Part shown: piece after piece, positions 25,089-34,004 of the stretch
Numbering within the stretch: position 1 is the first letter of the stretch
Layout: every line of letters starts with the position of its first letter
Notes under the pieces: generated by a model
What the model saw: only the letters and a program-made list of their open reading frames with translations
Database searches by the model: none
Told to the model about the DNA's origin: nothing
Made by a program: the position numbers and the translations under genes
Assembly: GCF_009834025.1 (NCBI RefSeq)
Contig: NZ_CP047156.1
Span: 2,356,001-2,420,000 of the forward strand
DNA: 64,000 nucleotides
From: Epidermidibacterium keratini
Lineage (GTDB): Bacteria; Actinomycetota; Actinomycetes; Mycobacteriales; Antricoccaceae
Direction of reading: 5' to 3'

Positions 25089-26921
25089 TTAACCTGCCGC
25101 CGAAGCAGAAGGCGCAGCGGGAGCAGACGCGCGGCCGAGTAGCTGGGCGACGGCAGCACTCAACGCACCTGCCGGATCGTCAGGGAGTACGTCGGCGCGC
25201 CAGGCGACGTACTTGTCCGGGCGCACCAGGATCGCTCCCGACTCGGCAACGTCGCGCAGCTTGGCCCAGTCGTAGTAGAGGTCGGTGACCTCACGTCCGG
25301 GCCCGATCACGACGGTCTGCAGCGGCAGTCCGAACTCCGATGTGACCGCGTCGGCGGCCTCAGCCCAGGCTTCACCTGCGACACCGGTGAGCAGCGTCCA
25401 TCGGTCGTACGGCGCGAGGTCCATGAGGGCGTGGCGGTCGACGCTGTCGCCGACCCACGCGTGCGGCAAGTGAGCGCCGGGGCACGTCGACATCGCGTGA
25501 TAGAGGTCTTCGTCGGCGGTCGGTTCGGGGCGCGTGCCGTCGGAGATCACCGCCGACGACTCGTAAAACTGGCCGAGCTCCACGCCGTGCGCGTTGAACT
25601 CGTAGTTCTTGGTCTCCATCGCCTCGACGAGCGCCGCCCGCTTCGCAGCGCCGGCCGCCGTGTTGGCCTTGCGTTCCTCGATCGCCGCGGCCATCTCCTC
25701 GCCGTCGAGCCCGACGACGCCGAGCGCTTCGAAGAGGTCTCCGAACTCGCGCGCCGACTTGTTGGCGCGGGTGACGATCCGCTTGGCGACCGGCGAGCGC
25801 TCCGCGGAGTAGGACTCCAGCAGCGACGGATCGGCGTACCCGGCGAGTACGGCGGCGATCTTCCAGGCGAGGTTGTAGGAGTCCTGCACCGAGGTGTTGG
25901 AGCCGAGGCCGTTCGAGGGCGGGTGCCGATGGGCCGCGTCGCCGGCGATGAAGACGCGGCCCTTGCTCATCGCGGTCGCATACATCTCGTTGACGCCCCA
26001 GAGGCTGTAGCCCTGGATCTCCGGCTCGAGGTCGGGCATCCCCAGCAGCTCGCGGATGATCCCGGTGGCCATCTCGTCGTCGAGCTGCGGCGGCGCGTCG
26101 TTGATGTCGTAGCCCCAGACGATCAGCCACTCGTCCCACGGGCGGACCATGCGCACCAGGCCGGTGCCGATGCCGCCGACGTTGGAGCCCGGCTGGATCA
26201 CCCAGTAGAGCACCGAGGGGCGGTGGTCGACGAGCGCGGAAATGTCTGCCTTGAAGGTGATGTTCATCGATCCGGCGATGTCCATCTCGCCTTCGAACGG
26301 CAGGTCGAGCTCCTGGGCGACCTTCGAGCGCGCGCCGTCCGCGCCGATGAGGTACTTCGCGCGGATGCGGTACTCGTGACCAGTCAGGCGGTCGAAGACG
26401 GTCACCGTGACGCCGTCGGCATCCTGCACGTGCGAGAGGTACTCGGTCGAGAAGCGAGCCTGGGTGCCGCGCTCGGTGGCATTGCGCACCAGGATCGGCT
26501 CGAGGAAGGTCTGCGGGATGTCGACCGTCAGGCACGGGCTCGCGAGCTGGTAGTCACCCTCGCGGTCCGGGCGGGTGCCCCAGGTGCGGATGCGGCCGAT
26601 CTCCTCGCCGGCGATCGACGTACAAAACACCGTGTCGCCGACGAGCTCGTGCGGCGTGGCGTCGTCGAGCACCTGCTGCTCGATGCCGAGGTCGCGAAAG
26701 ACTTCCATGGAGCGCTGGTTGGTGATGTGCGCGCGCGGAGTGTTGGCCGTCCAGCGGTACTTGGTGACCATGATGTTGGCGACGCCGAGCGTCGACAGAC
26801 ACAGCGCGGCGGCGGCGCCGGCCGGTCCCGAACCCACGATGAGTACGTCGGTCTCCACGACGTCTTCGACGCTGGGCACCTCGGTCTCGGCGATGCCGTC
26901 GTTGAACACGGACTCCGGCAT
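25089..26921 (-). CDS. FAD-dependent aromatic hydroxylase (PheA/TfdB family)
   Basis: About 610 aa from ATG 26921. It has an N-terminal dinucleotide motif VLIVGSGPAGAAAALCL, the mid-protein GRVFIAGDAAHRHPPSNGLG typical of class A hydroxylases, and a C-terminal thioredoxin-like domain. The family inserts one oxygen into phenols and similar rings using NAD(P)H. With the two-component monooxygenase next door it suggests sequential ring hydroxylation. Confidence 0.88.
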   Translation of the reverse strand: MPESVFNDGIAETEVPSVEDVVETDVLIVGSGPAGAAAALCLSTLGVANIMVTKYRWTANTPRAHITNQRSMEVFRDLGIEQQVLDDATPHELVGDTVFCTSIAGEEIGRIRTWGTRPDREGDYQLASPCLTVDIPQTFLEPILVRNATERGTQARFSTEYLSHVQDADGVTVTVFDRLTGHEYRIRAKYLIGADGARSKVAQELDLPFEGEMDIAGSMNITFKADISALVDHRPSVLYWVIQPGSNVGGIGTGLVRMVRPWDEWLIVWGYDINDAPPQLDDEMATGIIRELLGMPDLEPEIQGYSLWGVNEMYATAMSKGRVFIAGDAAHRHPPSNGLGSNTSVQDSYNLAWKIAAVLAGYADPSLLESYSAERSPVAKRIVTRANKSAREFGDLFEALGVVGLDGEEMAAAIEERKANTAAGAAKRAALVEAMETKNYEFNAHGVELGQFYESSAVISDGTRPEPTADEDLYHAMSTCPGAHLPHAWVGDSVDRHALMDLAPYDRWTLLTGVAGEAWAEAADAVTSEFGLPLQTVVIGPGREVTDLYYDWAKLRDVAESGAILVRPDKYVAWRADVLPDDPAGALSAAVAQLLGRASAPAAPSASAAG

Positions 26922-26979
26922 GGTGACTCCCTTCACAGCGGTCTGCTTGGGAAGTGAGTATCTGCGCGATCGTCCGGCG

Positions 26980-27942
26980 TCAAGAAGTCTCGGAGGAATC
27001 CTGGCGTAAATGCGAACCTTCAGGACGTGCTCCGCGGCGTACTTCCCCGGCATACAACCCGAACTGCCGCTCGAAGGACTGCGAGAAGTGCGCCTTGGAG
27101 GTGAACCCTGCGCGAGCTGCGACGTCGACGGTGCGCAGCTCGGGGCGGCGCACGAGCAGGCTGAGTGCGAGGTCGAGGCGGCGCTTCAGCACGTATCGGG
27201 GCACGGTCGTCTCGGCGTCGGCGAACACCCGCGAGAGGGTGCGCTCGGAAACGCCGGTCGCCTGGGCGATGAGCGCAGCGGCGAGGTCCGGTCGGTGCAG
27301 GTTGTCGTCGATGAACGCGCGCGCCGCTGCGCGGTGGGCGATCGTGGCGCTGACTCGACGCCCGGCCGCGAGCACGCTGACCAGCTCGACAAGCGCCTGT
27401 TCGTCCGTCCCGACAGCCGGGTCGTCGTGAAGTGCATTGCGGGTCATTCGCACGAGAGCGGCTGGCAACGACGAGGCGGCGTGAGTGTCGAGTACGACGG
27501 GATCGCCTGCGGCATCGGCAATCCCTGCCATGTGTGCCTTCGGCACCTTGACGGCGTACTCGCCGATTCCGTGCCGGAGGATGCGGGTGAGAGGGCGATC
27601 GGCGTCGACGATCACGAGCTGGCCCGCGCGGGCGGTCCCCATTGTGCCGCCGTAGTCGAGTGAGACGTCGCCGCGGAGTACGGCGTACACGACGATCGAG
27701 TCGGTTGGGGCGCTCTCGGCGAGGTGGTGGTCGCGGCGTACGACGTGCGGGGTGGCGCGGATGTGCGCGAGGTGGAGGGAGGGAAGCTGCAGGTTGACCT
27801 CGACGGCGTCGAATCGCTGGCCGCGGGGGACGTCGATGTCCAGCGCGATCAGCTCGGCGGCGTTGTGGGCTGCCCAGCGGTCGACGTCCCGGTTGCCCGC
27901 GCGAAACGTCTGCGGCGCTGGCAGGCGGTCGGGCGACGTCAC
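26980..27942 (-). CDS. AraC-family transcriptional regulator
   Basis: A 320-aa AraC regulator with an AraC-binding-like sensor domain and C-terminal HTH (LIAQATGVSERTLSRVFADA, then VDVAARAGFTSKAHFSQSFE). It ends 58 bases before the hydroxylase start on the same strand, so it may regulate or be co-transcribed with it. It is unlike the AraC gene at 23977-24978 outside the HTH, so the two probably sense different compounds. Confidence 0.88.
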   Translation of the reverse strand: MTSPDRLPAPQTFRAGNRDVDRWAAHNAAELIALDIDVPRGQRFDAVEVNLQLPSLHLAHIRATPHVVRRDHHLAESAPTDSIVVYAVLRGDVSLDYGGTMGTARAGQLVIVDADRPLTRILRHGIGEYAVKVPKAHMAGIADAAGDPVVLDTHAASSLPAALVRMTRNALHDDPAVGTDEQALVELVSVLAAGRRVSATIAHRAAARAFIDDNLHRPDLAAALIAQATGVSERTLSRVFADAETTVPRYVLKRRLDLALSLLVRRPELRTVDVAARAGFTSKAHFSQSFERQFGLYAGEVRRGARPEGSHLRQDSSETS

Positions 27943-27949
27943 GTGACCT

Positions 27950-27955
27950 AGGCTA
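27950..27955 (-). promoter_or_regulatory. Putative -10 box of a leaderless AraC transcript
   Basis: TAGCCT on the minus strand is followed by seven bases and then the GTG start at 27942. Confidence 0.35.
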
Positions 27956-27983
27956 CAGCCGCCGCCGGCACGCCGGTTAGCGG

Positions 27984-29777
27984 TCAGCCTTTATGGCGCG
28001 GCTTGCGCGGGCGGCGGTCATCGGAACGGCGGTCACCAGAGCTGCGGTCATTACGGTCGCGGCGCGGCCCACCTGTGTCGCGTCGGATCTTGATGGGCCG
28101 CCCGCCGATGCGGGTGTCGCGGAGGCGACTCAGCACCGACCGGTCCAGGTTGGCCGGCAGCTCGACGATCGAGAAGTCCGGGCGGATCGTGATCGCGCCG
28201 AAGTCGTCGCGGCTCAGGCCGCCCTCGTTGGCGAGCGCCCCGACGATCTGGCGCGGCTCGACCCGGTTCCGACGGCCCACCTCGATCCGGTACGGCGTGT
28301 AGTCGCCGCGACCGCGACGGCCCGGACGCGGCCCGCGGTCGTCACGGCTGCCGGGCGCCGCGCGATCCTTGCGGGGTGGCCGGTTGTCTGCTGCGACGGC
28401 GGCCGACAGCGCGTCGTTATCGGGATCCAGCAGCAGGGGAGTCTCGCCCTGCGCGACCACCGCGAGCGCGGCGGCGACGTCGGCCTCGGGTACGTCGTGG
28501 TGGCGCACATAGTGGGCGATGATGTCGCGGAAGCCCTCGATCCGGCCGGACTCCTGCAGTGCGGCGGTGATCGCGTCGTCGAAGCGCGCCAGTCGAGTCG
28601 TGTTGACGTCGTCGGTGGTGGGCAGCTGCATCTGGGTGGGCTGCTGGCGGGTCGCGCGCTCGATGTGCCGCAGCAGGTAGCGCTCACGCGGGGTGATGAA
28701 GCTGATCGCGTCGCCGGAGCGCCCGGCTCGACCGGTGCGGCCGATGCGGTGCACGTAGGACTCGGTGTCGGTGGGGATGTCGAAGTTGACCACGTGGCTG
28801 ATCCGCTCGACGTCGAGCCCACGGGCGGCGACGTCGGTGGCGACGAGGATGTCGAGCTGGCCGTCCTTGAGCTGGTTGACCGTGCGCTCGCGCATGGGTT
28901 GCGCGATGTCGCCGTTGATAGCGGCGGCGGAGTAGCCGCGGGCGCGCAGCTTCTCGGCGAGCGACTCGGTCTCGTTCTTCGTACGGACGAAGACGATCAT
29001 GCCCTCGAAGTTCTCCACCTCGAGGATCCGGGTGAGCGCGTCGACCTTCTGCGCATAGGAGACGACGAGGTAGCGCTGGTTGATGTTCGCGTTGGTGGTC
29101 GTCTTCGACTTGACCGAGATCTCCGCGGGGTCGTGCAGGTACTGCTGGGCCAGGCGGCGAATCGTGGCGGGCATGGTCGCGGAGAACAGCGCGACCTGCT
29201 TGTCGTCGGGGGTTTGCGCCAGGATCTGCTCGACGTCCTCCGCGAAGCCCATCTTGAGCATCTCGTCGGCCTCGTCAATGACCAGGTTCTTCAGCTCCGA
29301 GAGGTCCAGGGTGCCCTTGTCGAGGTGGTCCATGATCCGGCCGGGGGTGCCGACGACGATGTGTACGCCGCGGCGGAGCGCCGACAGCTGCACCCCGTAG
29401 CCCTGACCGCCGTACACCGGCAGCAGGTGTACGCCGGGCAGCTGCGCGGCGTACGCCTCAAATGCCTCGGCGACCTGTAGAGCGAGCTCGCGGGTTGGGG
29501 CGAGCACCAGGGCCTGCGGCTTGCGCGCGGTCAGATCCAGGTTTTGGAGGATCGGCAGCGCGAACGCGGCGGTCTTGCCAGTGCCGGTCTGCGCGGTGCC
29601 GAGTACGTCGCGGCCTTCGAGCAGCAGGGGGATGGTCTCGCGCTGGATCGCGGACGGTGACTCATAGCCGAGAGCCTTGACCGCGCCGAGCACGGGGCCG
29701 GTGATCCCGAGGTCCTCAAATCGAGGGGTCGGATCCTCGTCGAGCGTGTCGGTCGGGGGATTGTCTGTGGCGGTCAC
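27984..29777 (-). CDS. deaD: DEAD-box ATP-dependent RNA helicase
   Basis: A 597-aa DEAD-box helicase. Motifs: AQTGTGKTAAF, VIDEADEMLKMGF (DEAD), SATMP, then YVHRIGRTGRAGRSG in lobe two. It continues into a DbpA-type RNA-binding domain (VGALANEGGLSRDDFGAI) and a basic Arg/Asp/Gly-rich tail. It is expected to remodel ribosomal or structured RNA, often under cold stress. It marks the boundary between ordinary chromosome and the accessory island. Confidence 0.93.
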   Translation of the reverse strand: MTATDNPPTDTLDEDPTPRFEDLGITGPVLGAVKALGYESPSAIQRETIPLLLEGRDVLGTAQTGTGKTAAFALPILQNLDLTARKPQALVLAPTRELALQVAEAFEAYAAQLPGVHLLPVYGGQGYGVQLSALRRGVHIVVGTPGRIMDHLDKGTLDLSELKNLVIDEADEMLKMGFAEDVEQILAQTPDDKQVALFSATMPATIRRLAQQYLHDPAEISVKSKTTTNANINQRYLVVSYAQKVDALTRILEVENFEGMIVFVRTKNETESLAEKLRARGYSAAAINGDIAQPMRERTVNQLKDGQLDILVATDVAARGLDVERISHVVNFDIPTDTESYVHRIGRTGRAGRSGDAISFITPRERYLLRHIERATRQQPTQMQLPTTDDVNTTRLARFDDAITAALQESGRIEGFRDIIAHYVRHHDVPEADVAAALAVVAQGETPLLLDPDNDALSAAVAADNRPPRKDRAAPGSRDDRGPRPGRRGRGDYTPYRIEVGRRNRVEPRQIVGALANEGGLSRDDFGAITIRPDFSIVELPANLDRSVLSRLRDTRIGGRPIKIRRDTGGPRRDRNDRSSGDRRSDDRRPRKPRHKG

Positions 29778-29782
29778 AACTT

Positions 29783-29788
29783 AGGTTA
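29783..29788 (-). promoter_or_regulatory. Putative -10 box of a leaderless helicase transcript
   Basis: TAACCT on the minus strand is followed by five bases and then the GTG start at 29777. Confidence 0.35.
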
Positions 29789-29847
29789 ACCCGCAGGGCC
29801 GCCATTCAGAATCCACCGCCGCCGGTGCGGCGACGGTCATGTCCAAG

Positions 29848-30204
29848 TCAGCCCGGGTCGTCCTGCCGATGTCCGCCGGGTCGTCCTGCTCGTGGCGCCA
29901 TACGACGCCCCGCTTCTCGGTGTCCGGCGGCTCGCCGCGGCGTGCGGGTGGATCTGTTGCCACGGGTACGCCGCAGCAGCTCGGCACGTCGGTCGCCCAC
30001 TACAACGGGCTTGACGACGGCGAGCAGGCAGCGCCGCGACTCGTCGAATCCGGGTTGCTCGTGCCGGTGACCCGCGACCCGGAGCTGGTGCGTGCTGCAC
30101 AAGCGGTCCTGGTCGCGTTGTTCGCGAGCGAACGCTTTTCGGGGGTTTTGAAGCCAAAGATCTCGTTGATGGCGTCGATCCGGGCGGGCCAGGCGGATGT
30201 CCAT
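29848..30204 (-). pseudogene. Decayed relic of the MGWLARRR-leader gene family
   Basis: On the minus strand one frame reads ARIDAINEIFGFKTPE and, after a frame change, the next reads KAFAREQRDQDRL. Together they reproduce the start of the intact leader proteins at 37781-38059 and 37040-37735 (QIDTINEIFGFNTPEALAREKRDKER). The leader itself is shortened to a few matching bases. Downstream sequence to 29848 stays open but resembles nothing. It occupies most of the 444-base gap between the RNA helicase and the membrane-protein gene, which otherwise appears empty. Confidence 0.6.
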
Positions 30205-30221
30205 TCCCCGCTATGTCGACG

Positions 30222-30869
30222 TTATGTCGATTCCACGCCGGCGAGGTCCGGTCGATGGCGCCTCACAAGCTCGGTGAGCTGCCGTTCGGCTCCGGGGCCG
30301 TAGTCGTCAAACCAGATAGGCACGACGACTCCCCCGCAGGGCGCAGCTCCAAACTCTCTCGTGGACAAGACGGCGAGTTCGCGACCGACCGAGTTGGCGT
30401 CGGCGCCTTCGGTCCACGAGCCGACGCCGATGACGCCGAGAGACTTCGGTGCGGTGGCTCGTGTGGCGGCGTTGACCGCACCGATCACCATCGCGCCACC
30501 GGCGGTGTCCGTCTTGGCGGCACCCTTGACCGGTTTGCGTAGCCGCTCAAGTCGCTCGACCTGCCCCCACTCAAGCGTTCTTACCGTCCCGCCGTAGCGG
30601 GCGACGAGCCCACGCTCGTCCACCTCCAGCGAGCCATACCCCGCTTCGCGTTTGAGGATTCGCGTGCGCAGCAGCAGCACGAGACCGCAGATCAGGAGCG
30701 CAACGGCAAGCCCGACTAGCCAGCGCACCGGCATGGGCGAGTCCGGATTGGTCATCCCGACGACAGCACCCACCACGAGGGTAATGAGGGCGACCAATAC
30801 GATCGACGACACGATGAGCGGGCGATAGCTGGCCGCGAGCGAAGTGCGTTGAGTGAAGCGTTCGGTCAT
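30222..30869 (-). CDS. Two-helix membrane protein with PH-like domain
   Basis: A 215-aa protein from ATG 30869. Residues about 17-40 and 48-68 are hydrophobic helices. They are followed by a beta-rich stretch (LEVDERGLVARYGGTVRTLE, then GQVERLERL) typical of bacterial PH/YdbS-like domains. The function is unknown. It lies between relics of the toxin locus, so it may be a survivor of the island or an associated immunity protein; nothing in the sequence decides this. Confidence 0.6.
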   Translation of the reverse strand: MTERFTQRTSLAASYRPLIVSSIVLVALITLVVGAVVGMTNPDSPMPVRWLVGLAVALLICGLVLLLRTRILKREAGYGSLEVDERGLVARYGGTVRTLEWGQVERLERLRKPVKGAAKTDTAGGAMVIGAVNAATRATAPKSLGVIGVGSWTEGADANSVGRELAVLSTREFGAAPCGGVVVPIWFDDYGPGAERQLTELVRRHRPDLAGVEST

Positions 30870-31500
30870 GAGCGTCAATAGTAGGGTTCTGCCTCGCAAA
30901 ACGTCCAGATGGGCAGCGGTTTCTTCGGCTCGCCGGGCGTGGTGGTTTGACCAAACCGAGACTAGGTACTGCCCGTCCGGCCAGCGCGCCCACCCCGTCG
31001 GCGACCTGCTGCACGGTCGGTAGCGAGAAGTTCTCGCGCCCGGTCTGCGACAGCTCGTCGATGATCACCGCCACGATCGGCTCACCGATCCTGCTTATCG
31101 CCTCGGCTAGCGCCTGTCCGATCTTGCTGCGCCATGAACAGCGCGTCGGTATCCGTGGCCCGCCCGCTGGCCACCCGCAACCACGCCGTTAACACACGCG
31201 GGTCCGCGGCCTCGCCGGCCCACTCGGCCAGGCCCGGCACTCCGACCGCGTCGGCCGCCGCTGCGGTCGGGAACGTGACCGCCTTGATATCGACCAGCCG
31301 CGCCGCATCCAACACCCGACCACCCGGCAACACGAGGCGGTGAGCCTGCTCAACCATCCGCGCGAGATCACCATGATCAGCCGTTACTAACTGACGCGCA
31401 GTACCACGTGCCACCCTCTGGTGGACTCGAGTCTCAGGACTGACGGGCGCGTTCCGGGATTGCTGCTCTCCCGTTGCCACAGGCGGGGCGGCGTCATGCT

Positions 31501-31749
31501 CTACATGCGAAATGCCCCAGTCTCCGGGAACTCCGTCAGCCGTGTCATGTTTGGGTCGTTTCTCAGCTGCTGACCGACCAGATTGTCGATCATCGAGTCC
31601 GCTATTGCGAGCGCTTCCTTTGCGTTCGTGCGGATTTCGCCCGTTGTCTTGTTGTACTCCACTTCGTATTTCTCCTCCGGTACCGGTGCTACTTCGTAGC
31701 GGACTTTGTCCTCGGTCTCCCAGAGTTTGCGGTACTGCACTATTGCCAT
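31501..31749 (-). CDS. YRK-family small protein, group A
   Basis: An 82-aa protein starting MAIVQYRKLWETEDKVRYEV and ending LTEFPETGAFRM. GAGGA precedes the ATG by six bases. Third codon positions are G/C-rich in this frame, marking it as the true code here. Group A members are also at 36750-36998 and 44623-44865, with a fragment in 33169-33567. The composition suggests a small beta-rich fold with a helix near residue 50. Always next to toxin modules, it may be an immunity protein or partner, but no known family is recognised. Confidence 0.7.
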   Translation of the reverse strand: MAIVQYRKLWETEDKVRYEVAPVPEEKYEVEYNKTTGEIRTNAKEALAIADSMIDNLVGQQLRNDPNMTRLTEFPETGAFRM

Positions 31750-31801
31750 CGGTGTCCTCGTTCAGGTTGGGGCCGGCCTGCTGGCTGTCGGTGTCGGTGT
31801 T

Positions 31802-32200
31802 GCTGGTGGTGGGGGTTAGCTGCGGATCAGTCCGCCGTTGGGCCAGCTGCCCTCGGTCGCTTTGCGGTGCATGATCATCCGTGCTGCTGCGCGTAGTCCC
31901 ATCGTCATCGGGGAGTCGCTGTGTGGTGTCGCGTCCCCCTGAACGGACAGGCGCAGCCGCATCGGTGTCTCGTTCGGATCGTCCGGGTCGTGCAGGACCT
32001 CGTACTCCACCAGCGTCTCGGTGTGGCTGGTTTTGCGGTACAGCAGGCTGATCGCCATGACGGGTACTCCAATCAGTCAGGCTCTCCCCACGCGCGCTCG
32101 GCGCGGAGGCATCGGCAGCGGCGCGCTGGAGCGAGCGCTGCCAGTTGTGCTCGGTGTTCGCGGCCTCGTGCGCCTGAGCGTACGAGGCATCAGGATGCGC
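31802..32200 (-). repeat. 399-bp direct repeat, copy 1
   Basis: I see no mismatch by eye between this stretch and 44927-45325. It contains the whole group B YRK gene plus adjoining toxin-frame sequence. The identity is far higher than in the flanking homologous DNA, indicating recent copying or gene conversion. Confidence 0.85.
31816..32058 (-). CDS. YRK-family small protein, group B
   Basis: An 80-aa protein starting MAISLLYRKTSHTETLVEYE and ending GSWPNGGLIRS, identical to the one at 44941-45183. GGAG lies eight bases before the ATG. Its layout matches group A: N-terminal YRK, V-x-YEV, and a C-terminal W/FP-x-x-G motif. It is followed on the same strand, after a short gap, by the group A gene. 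Function unknown. Confidence 0.7.
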   Translation of the reverse strand: MAISLLYRKTSHTETLVEYEVLHDPDDPNETPMRLRLSVQGDATPHSDSPMTMGLRAAARMIMHRKATEGSWPNGGLIRS

Positions 32201-32307
32201 CGCGACGTACTGCGACTCGGACAGCTCGTGCAAGAACAGCTGCACCTCGTCCGTGAATCGCAGTGGGTGACCGTGCGTTAGCGCGGTTGGTGGTGCAGGG
32301 TAGGAGC

Positions 32308-33117
32308 ATGTCGAGCACAGTTGCGTTGTCGGTGTACAGAGGACCTGCGGGAGATCACAATGATCGCGCTATGGAGGCTGTGGCGGCTGTCGCCGATGCT
32401 CTTGAGCGCCGCCTCGGGGTAGAAGCGGCTGAAGTCGGTATCCCGGTCCCTTCGGCCCCAGCGAACTGGGACATCGAGTTGATGAGATGCCGCGATGGTT
32501 TCCAACGGATCGCACAGCGAATCGATGCGGTTCTTGCTGCGGGCCACGTTCCGGTGTCCGCGATCACCCGCTGTGCCGTTGCCTTGGCCACGCAACCGGC
32601 CGTGGTTCGGCACCACCCCGAGGCCGTGGTGCTGTGGTTCGACGCCCATGGCGACATCAACGTGCCCGCAGACAGCCCGACGGGGTACCTGGGCGGCATG
32701 GCGCTGTCAGGACCGCTGGGATGGTGGGACTCAGGCTTCGGGGCCGGGTTACCGGCCACCCAGGCGATCCTGGTGGGTTCACGCGACCTCGATGCCGCTG
32801 AACAAGAGCGCGTGTAATCGGGCGAACTTGCACTCGTGAGTAAGGGCCCGGGGCTGAGCGAACGACTCGTTGAGGCCGTTGGCCAACGACCGGTGTACCT
32901 CCATGTGGACTGCGACGTGATGGAACCGGGGTTATTTCAAACGGACTACGACGTACCCGGTGGGCTCACGCTCAGCGATCTGCGCAGCTGCGTTGATGCG
33001 CTGGCTGATCACGAATGCGTCGGGGTCGAGATAGGCGAGTATGAGGGCGAGGGATCAGCAACAGCTGATGAGCTGGTGGGCGCGTTGGAGGGCGTGCTGC
33101 ACCGGTTACGTCGGTGA
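32308..33117 (+). pseudogene. Arginase/agmatinase family gene interrupted by one stop codon
   Basis: The frame opens at ATG 32308, stops at TAA 32815-32817, and resumes in the same frame through 33117. The first part has the Mn-binding FDAHGDIN, the second the VDCDVMEPG motif, so both halves of the active site are present on either side of one nonsense codon. The full product would be about 269 aa, close to the family's usual ~280-300. It is either a recent pseudogene, a readthrough case or a sequencing error. Nothing links it to secretion. Confidence 0.8.
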
Positions 33118-33168
33118 CGCTCCGGTCGTAGTTGACCGCGCTCTCGGCCGTCTGGTCGGTATCAGCGG

Positions 33169-33567
33169 CTAGCTGTGGATCACGCCGCCCTTCGGCCATG
33201 TCTGCTCCGCGGTTCTGCGTTGCAGAATCTGTCGGATCGCTTTGTTGGCTGCTACCTGAGGCCCGCTCACCTGCTGCGACGCTGCGTCCTGCGCTGTGGA
33301 AACCTCGACCCGGATCGGCGTCGGGTCCTGTGGTCTGGTCGCTATCTCGTACTGCGCCGAGCTCTCGTTCGCCGCCAGGAGTCGATATTTCAGATACTTC
33401 TCATTGCTCGCCCGGTGCCCAGTGATCTTCGTGCCGACGTGTCCTTGGCTGCGAAACTCCCCCCTGTCGGGGAACTCCGTCAGCCGGCCTGTGTTTGGGT
33501 CGTGTCCCAATCGCCGACCTGTTCGCCGAAAAATACCAGGTGCGGTGGTGAGTTGAGATCGCGTCAT
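33169..33567 (-). CDS. Fused YRK-family remnant (group A tail plus group B-like body)
   Basis: A 132-aa frame. Residues about 18-42 match the end of group A proteins (HDPNTGRLTEFPDRGEF). Residues about 52-132 match group B (KYLKYRLLAANESSAQYEI to QTWPKGGVIHS). It has lost the group A start, and the ribosome-binding site is weak. It may be an in-frame fusion still expressed or a decayed pair of genes. Confidence 0.5.
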   Translation of the reverse strand: MTRSQLTTAPGIFRRTGRRLGHDPNTGRLTEFPDRGEFRSQGHVGTKITGHRASNEKYLKYRLLAANESSAQYEIATRPQDPTPIRVEVSTAQDAASQQVSGPQVAANKAIRQILQRRTAEQTWPKGGVIHS

Positions 33568-33614
33568 GGGCGCTCGTTACCATCGGGTGCGAGTACGCCG
33601 ACGGTGGGAGCCGT

Positions 33615-33998
33615 ATGACACAGACACCCGGAAATCAGCAGCCGCGTGAGCTCAATGCCGAGGAATACAACGAGTTCATTACTGGTCTGCCCGATGGAAT
33701 CACCTATCAGGTGCAGGATCCGGTTACGAAGTTGATGTATGACTTCGACGGGTTTGCCAATGGGCACTTGATTTGGACGATCGCGAACTTCGATAAGCAG
33801 TTCGACGCTGTTGTCGGGCCGCTGCCTGGCGGCATCGAGCAGGCCTACATCGAGTCGGCGCGGCTTCAGGATGCGGTGCGTCAGGGCTATCCGATCATGT
33901 GGTGCGTGCAGAAGCCGCAAGATGTCGAGCGGCTGCGCGCCGTACTCGCCGACGGTGGTGTGACGTCTATCGTCGTGCAGCACGAAGCACCGGAGTAG
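33615..33998 (+). CDS. Tox-REase-5-like domain protein lacking the catalytic Asp/Lys
   Basis: 127 aa. The layout YDFDGFANGHLIWTIA, a helix around SARLQDAVRQG, PIMWCVQKPQDVERLRAVL and a final SIVVQHE strand follows the restriction-endonuclease-fold toxin family Tox-REase-5. In that family the first block normally reads like FDG...LL(D/E)AK and the later block W-x-x-x-Q-P. Here the catalytic D/E-x-K is replaced by W-T-I. It is first of a plus-strand operon with four ~210-aa paralogs, seven bases before the next start. A paralog lies at 37040-37735 with the same replacement. It may be a decoy or immunity-type protein. The family assignment is from memory. Confidence 0.6.
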   Translation: MTQTPGNQQPRELNAEEYNEFITGLPDGITYQVQDPVTKLMYDFDGFANGHLIWTIANFDKQFDAVVGPLPGGIEQAYIESARLQDAVRQGYPIMWCVQKPQDVERLRAVLADGGVTSIVVQHEAPE

Positions 33999-34004
33999 CG
34001 GTCG

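Larger units (their letters stand above)
30963..32255 (-). pseudogene. Truncated duplicate of the central part of the giant toxin-like gene
   Basis: On the minus strand this copies the giant gene from about 45375 to 43762. It begins in LFLHELSESQYVAAHPDASY, passes the linker and LPGGRVLDAARLVDIKAVTF, and reaches LFMAQQDR. There about 340 bases are missing relative to the giant gene, so the following RQALAEAISRIGEP...LPTVQQVADGVGALAGRAVP continues out of frame. There is no start region and no toxin end. It is a silent cassette or relic. The nested small genes in it remain intact and are listed separately. Confidence 0.75.

Noticed and set aside
25431-26957. 508-codon open frame on the plus strand
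   Set aside because: Antisense to the FAD hydroxylase, whose motifs and codon bias are clear.
27993-29480. 495-codon open frame on the plus strand
   Set aside because: Antisense to the DEAD-box helicase; no recognisable domain.
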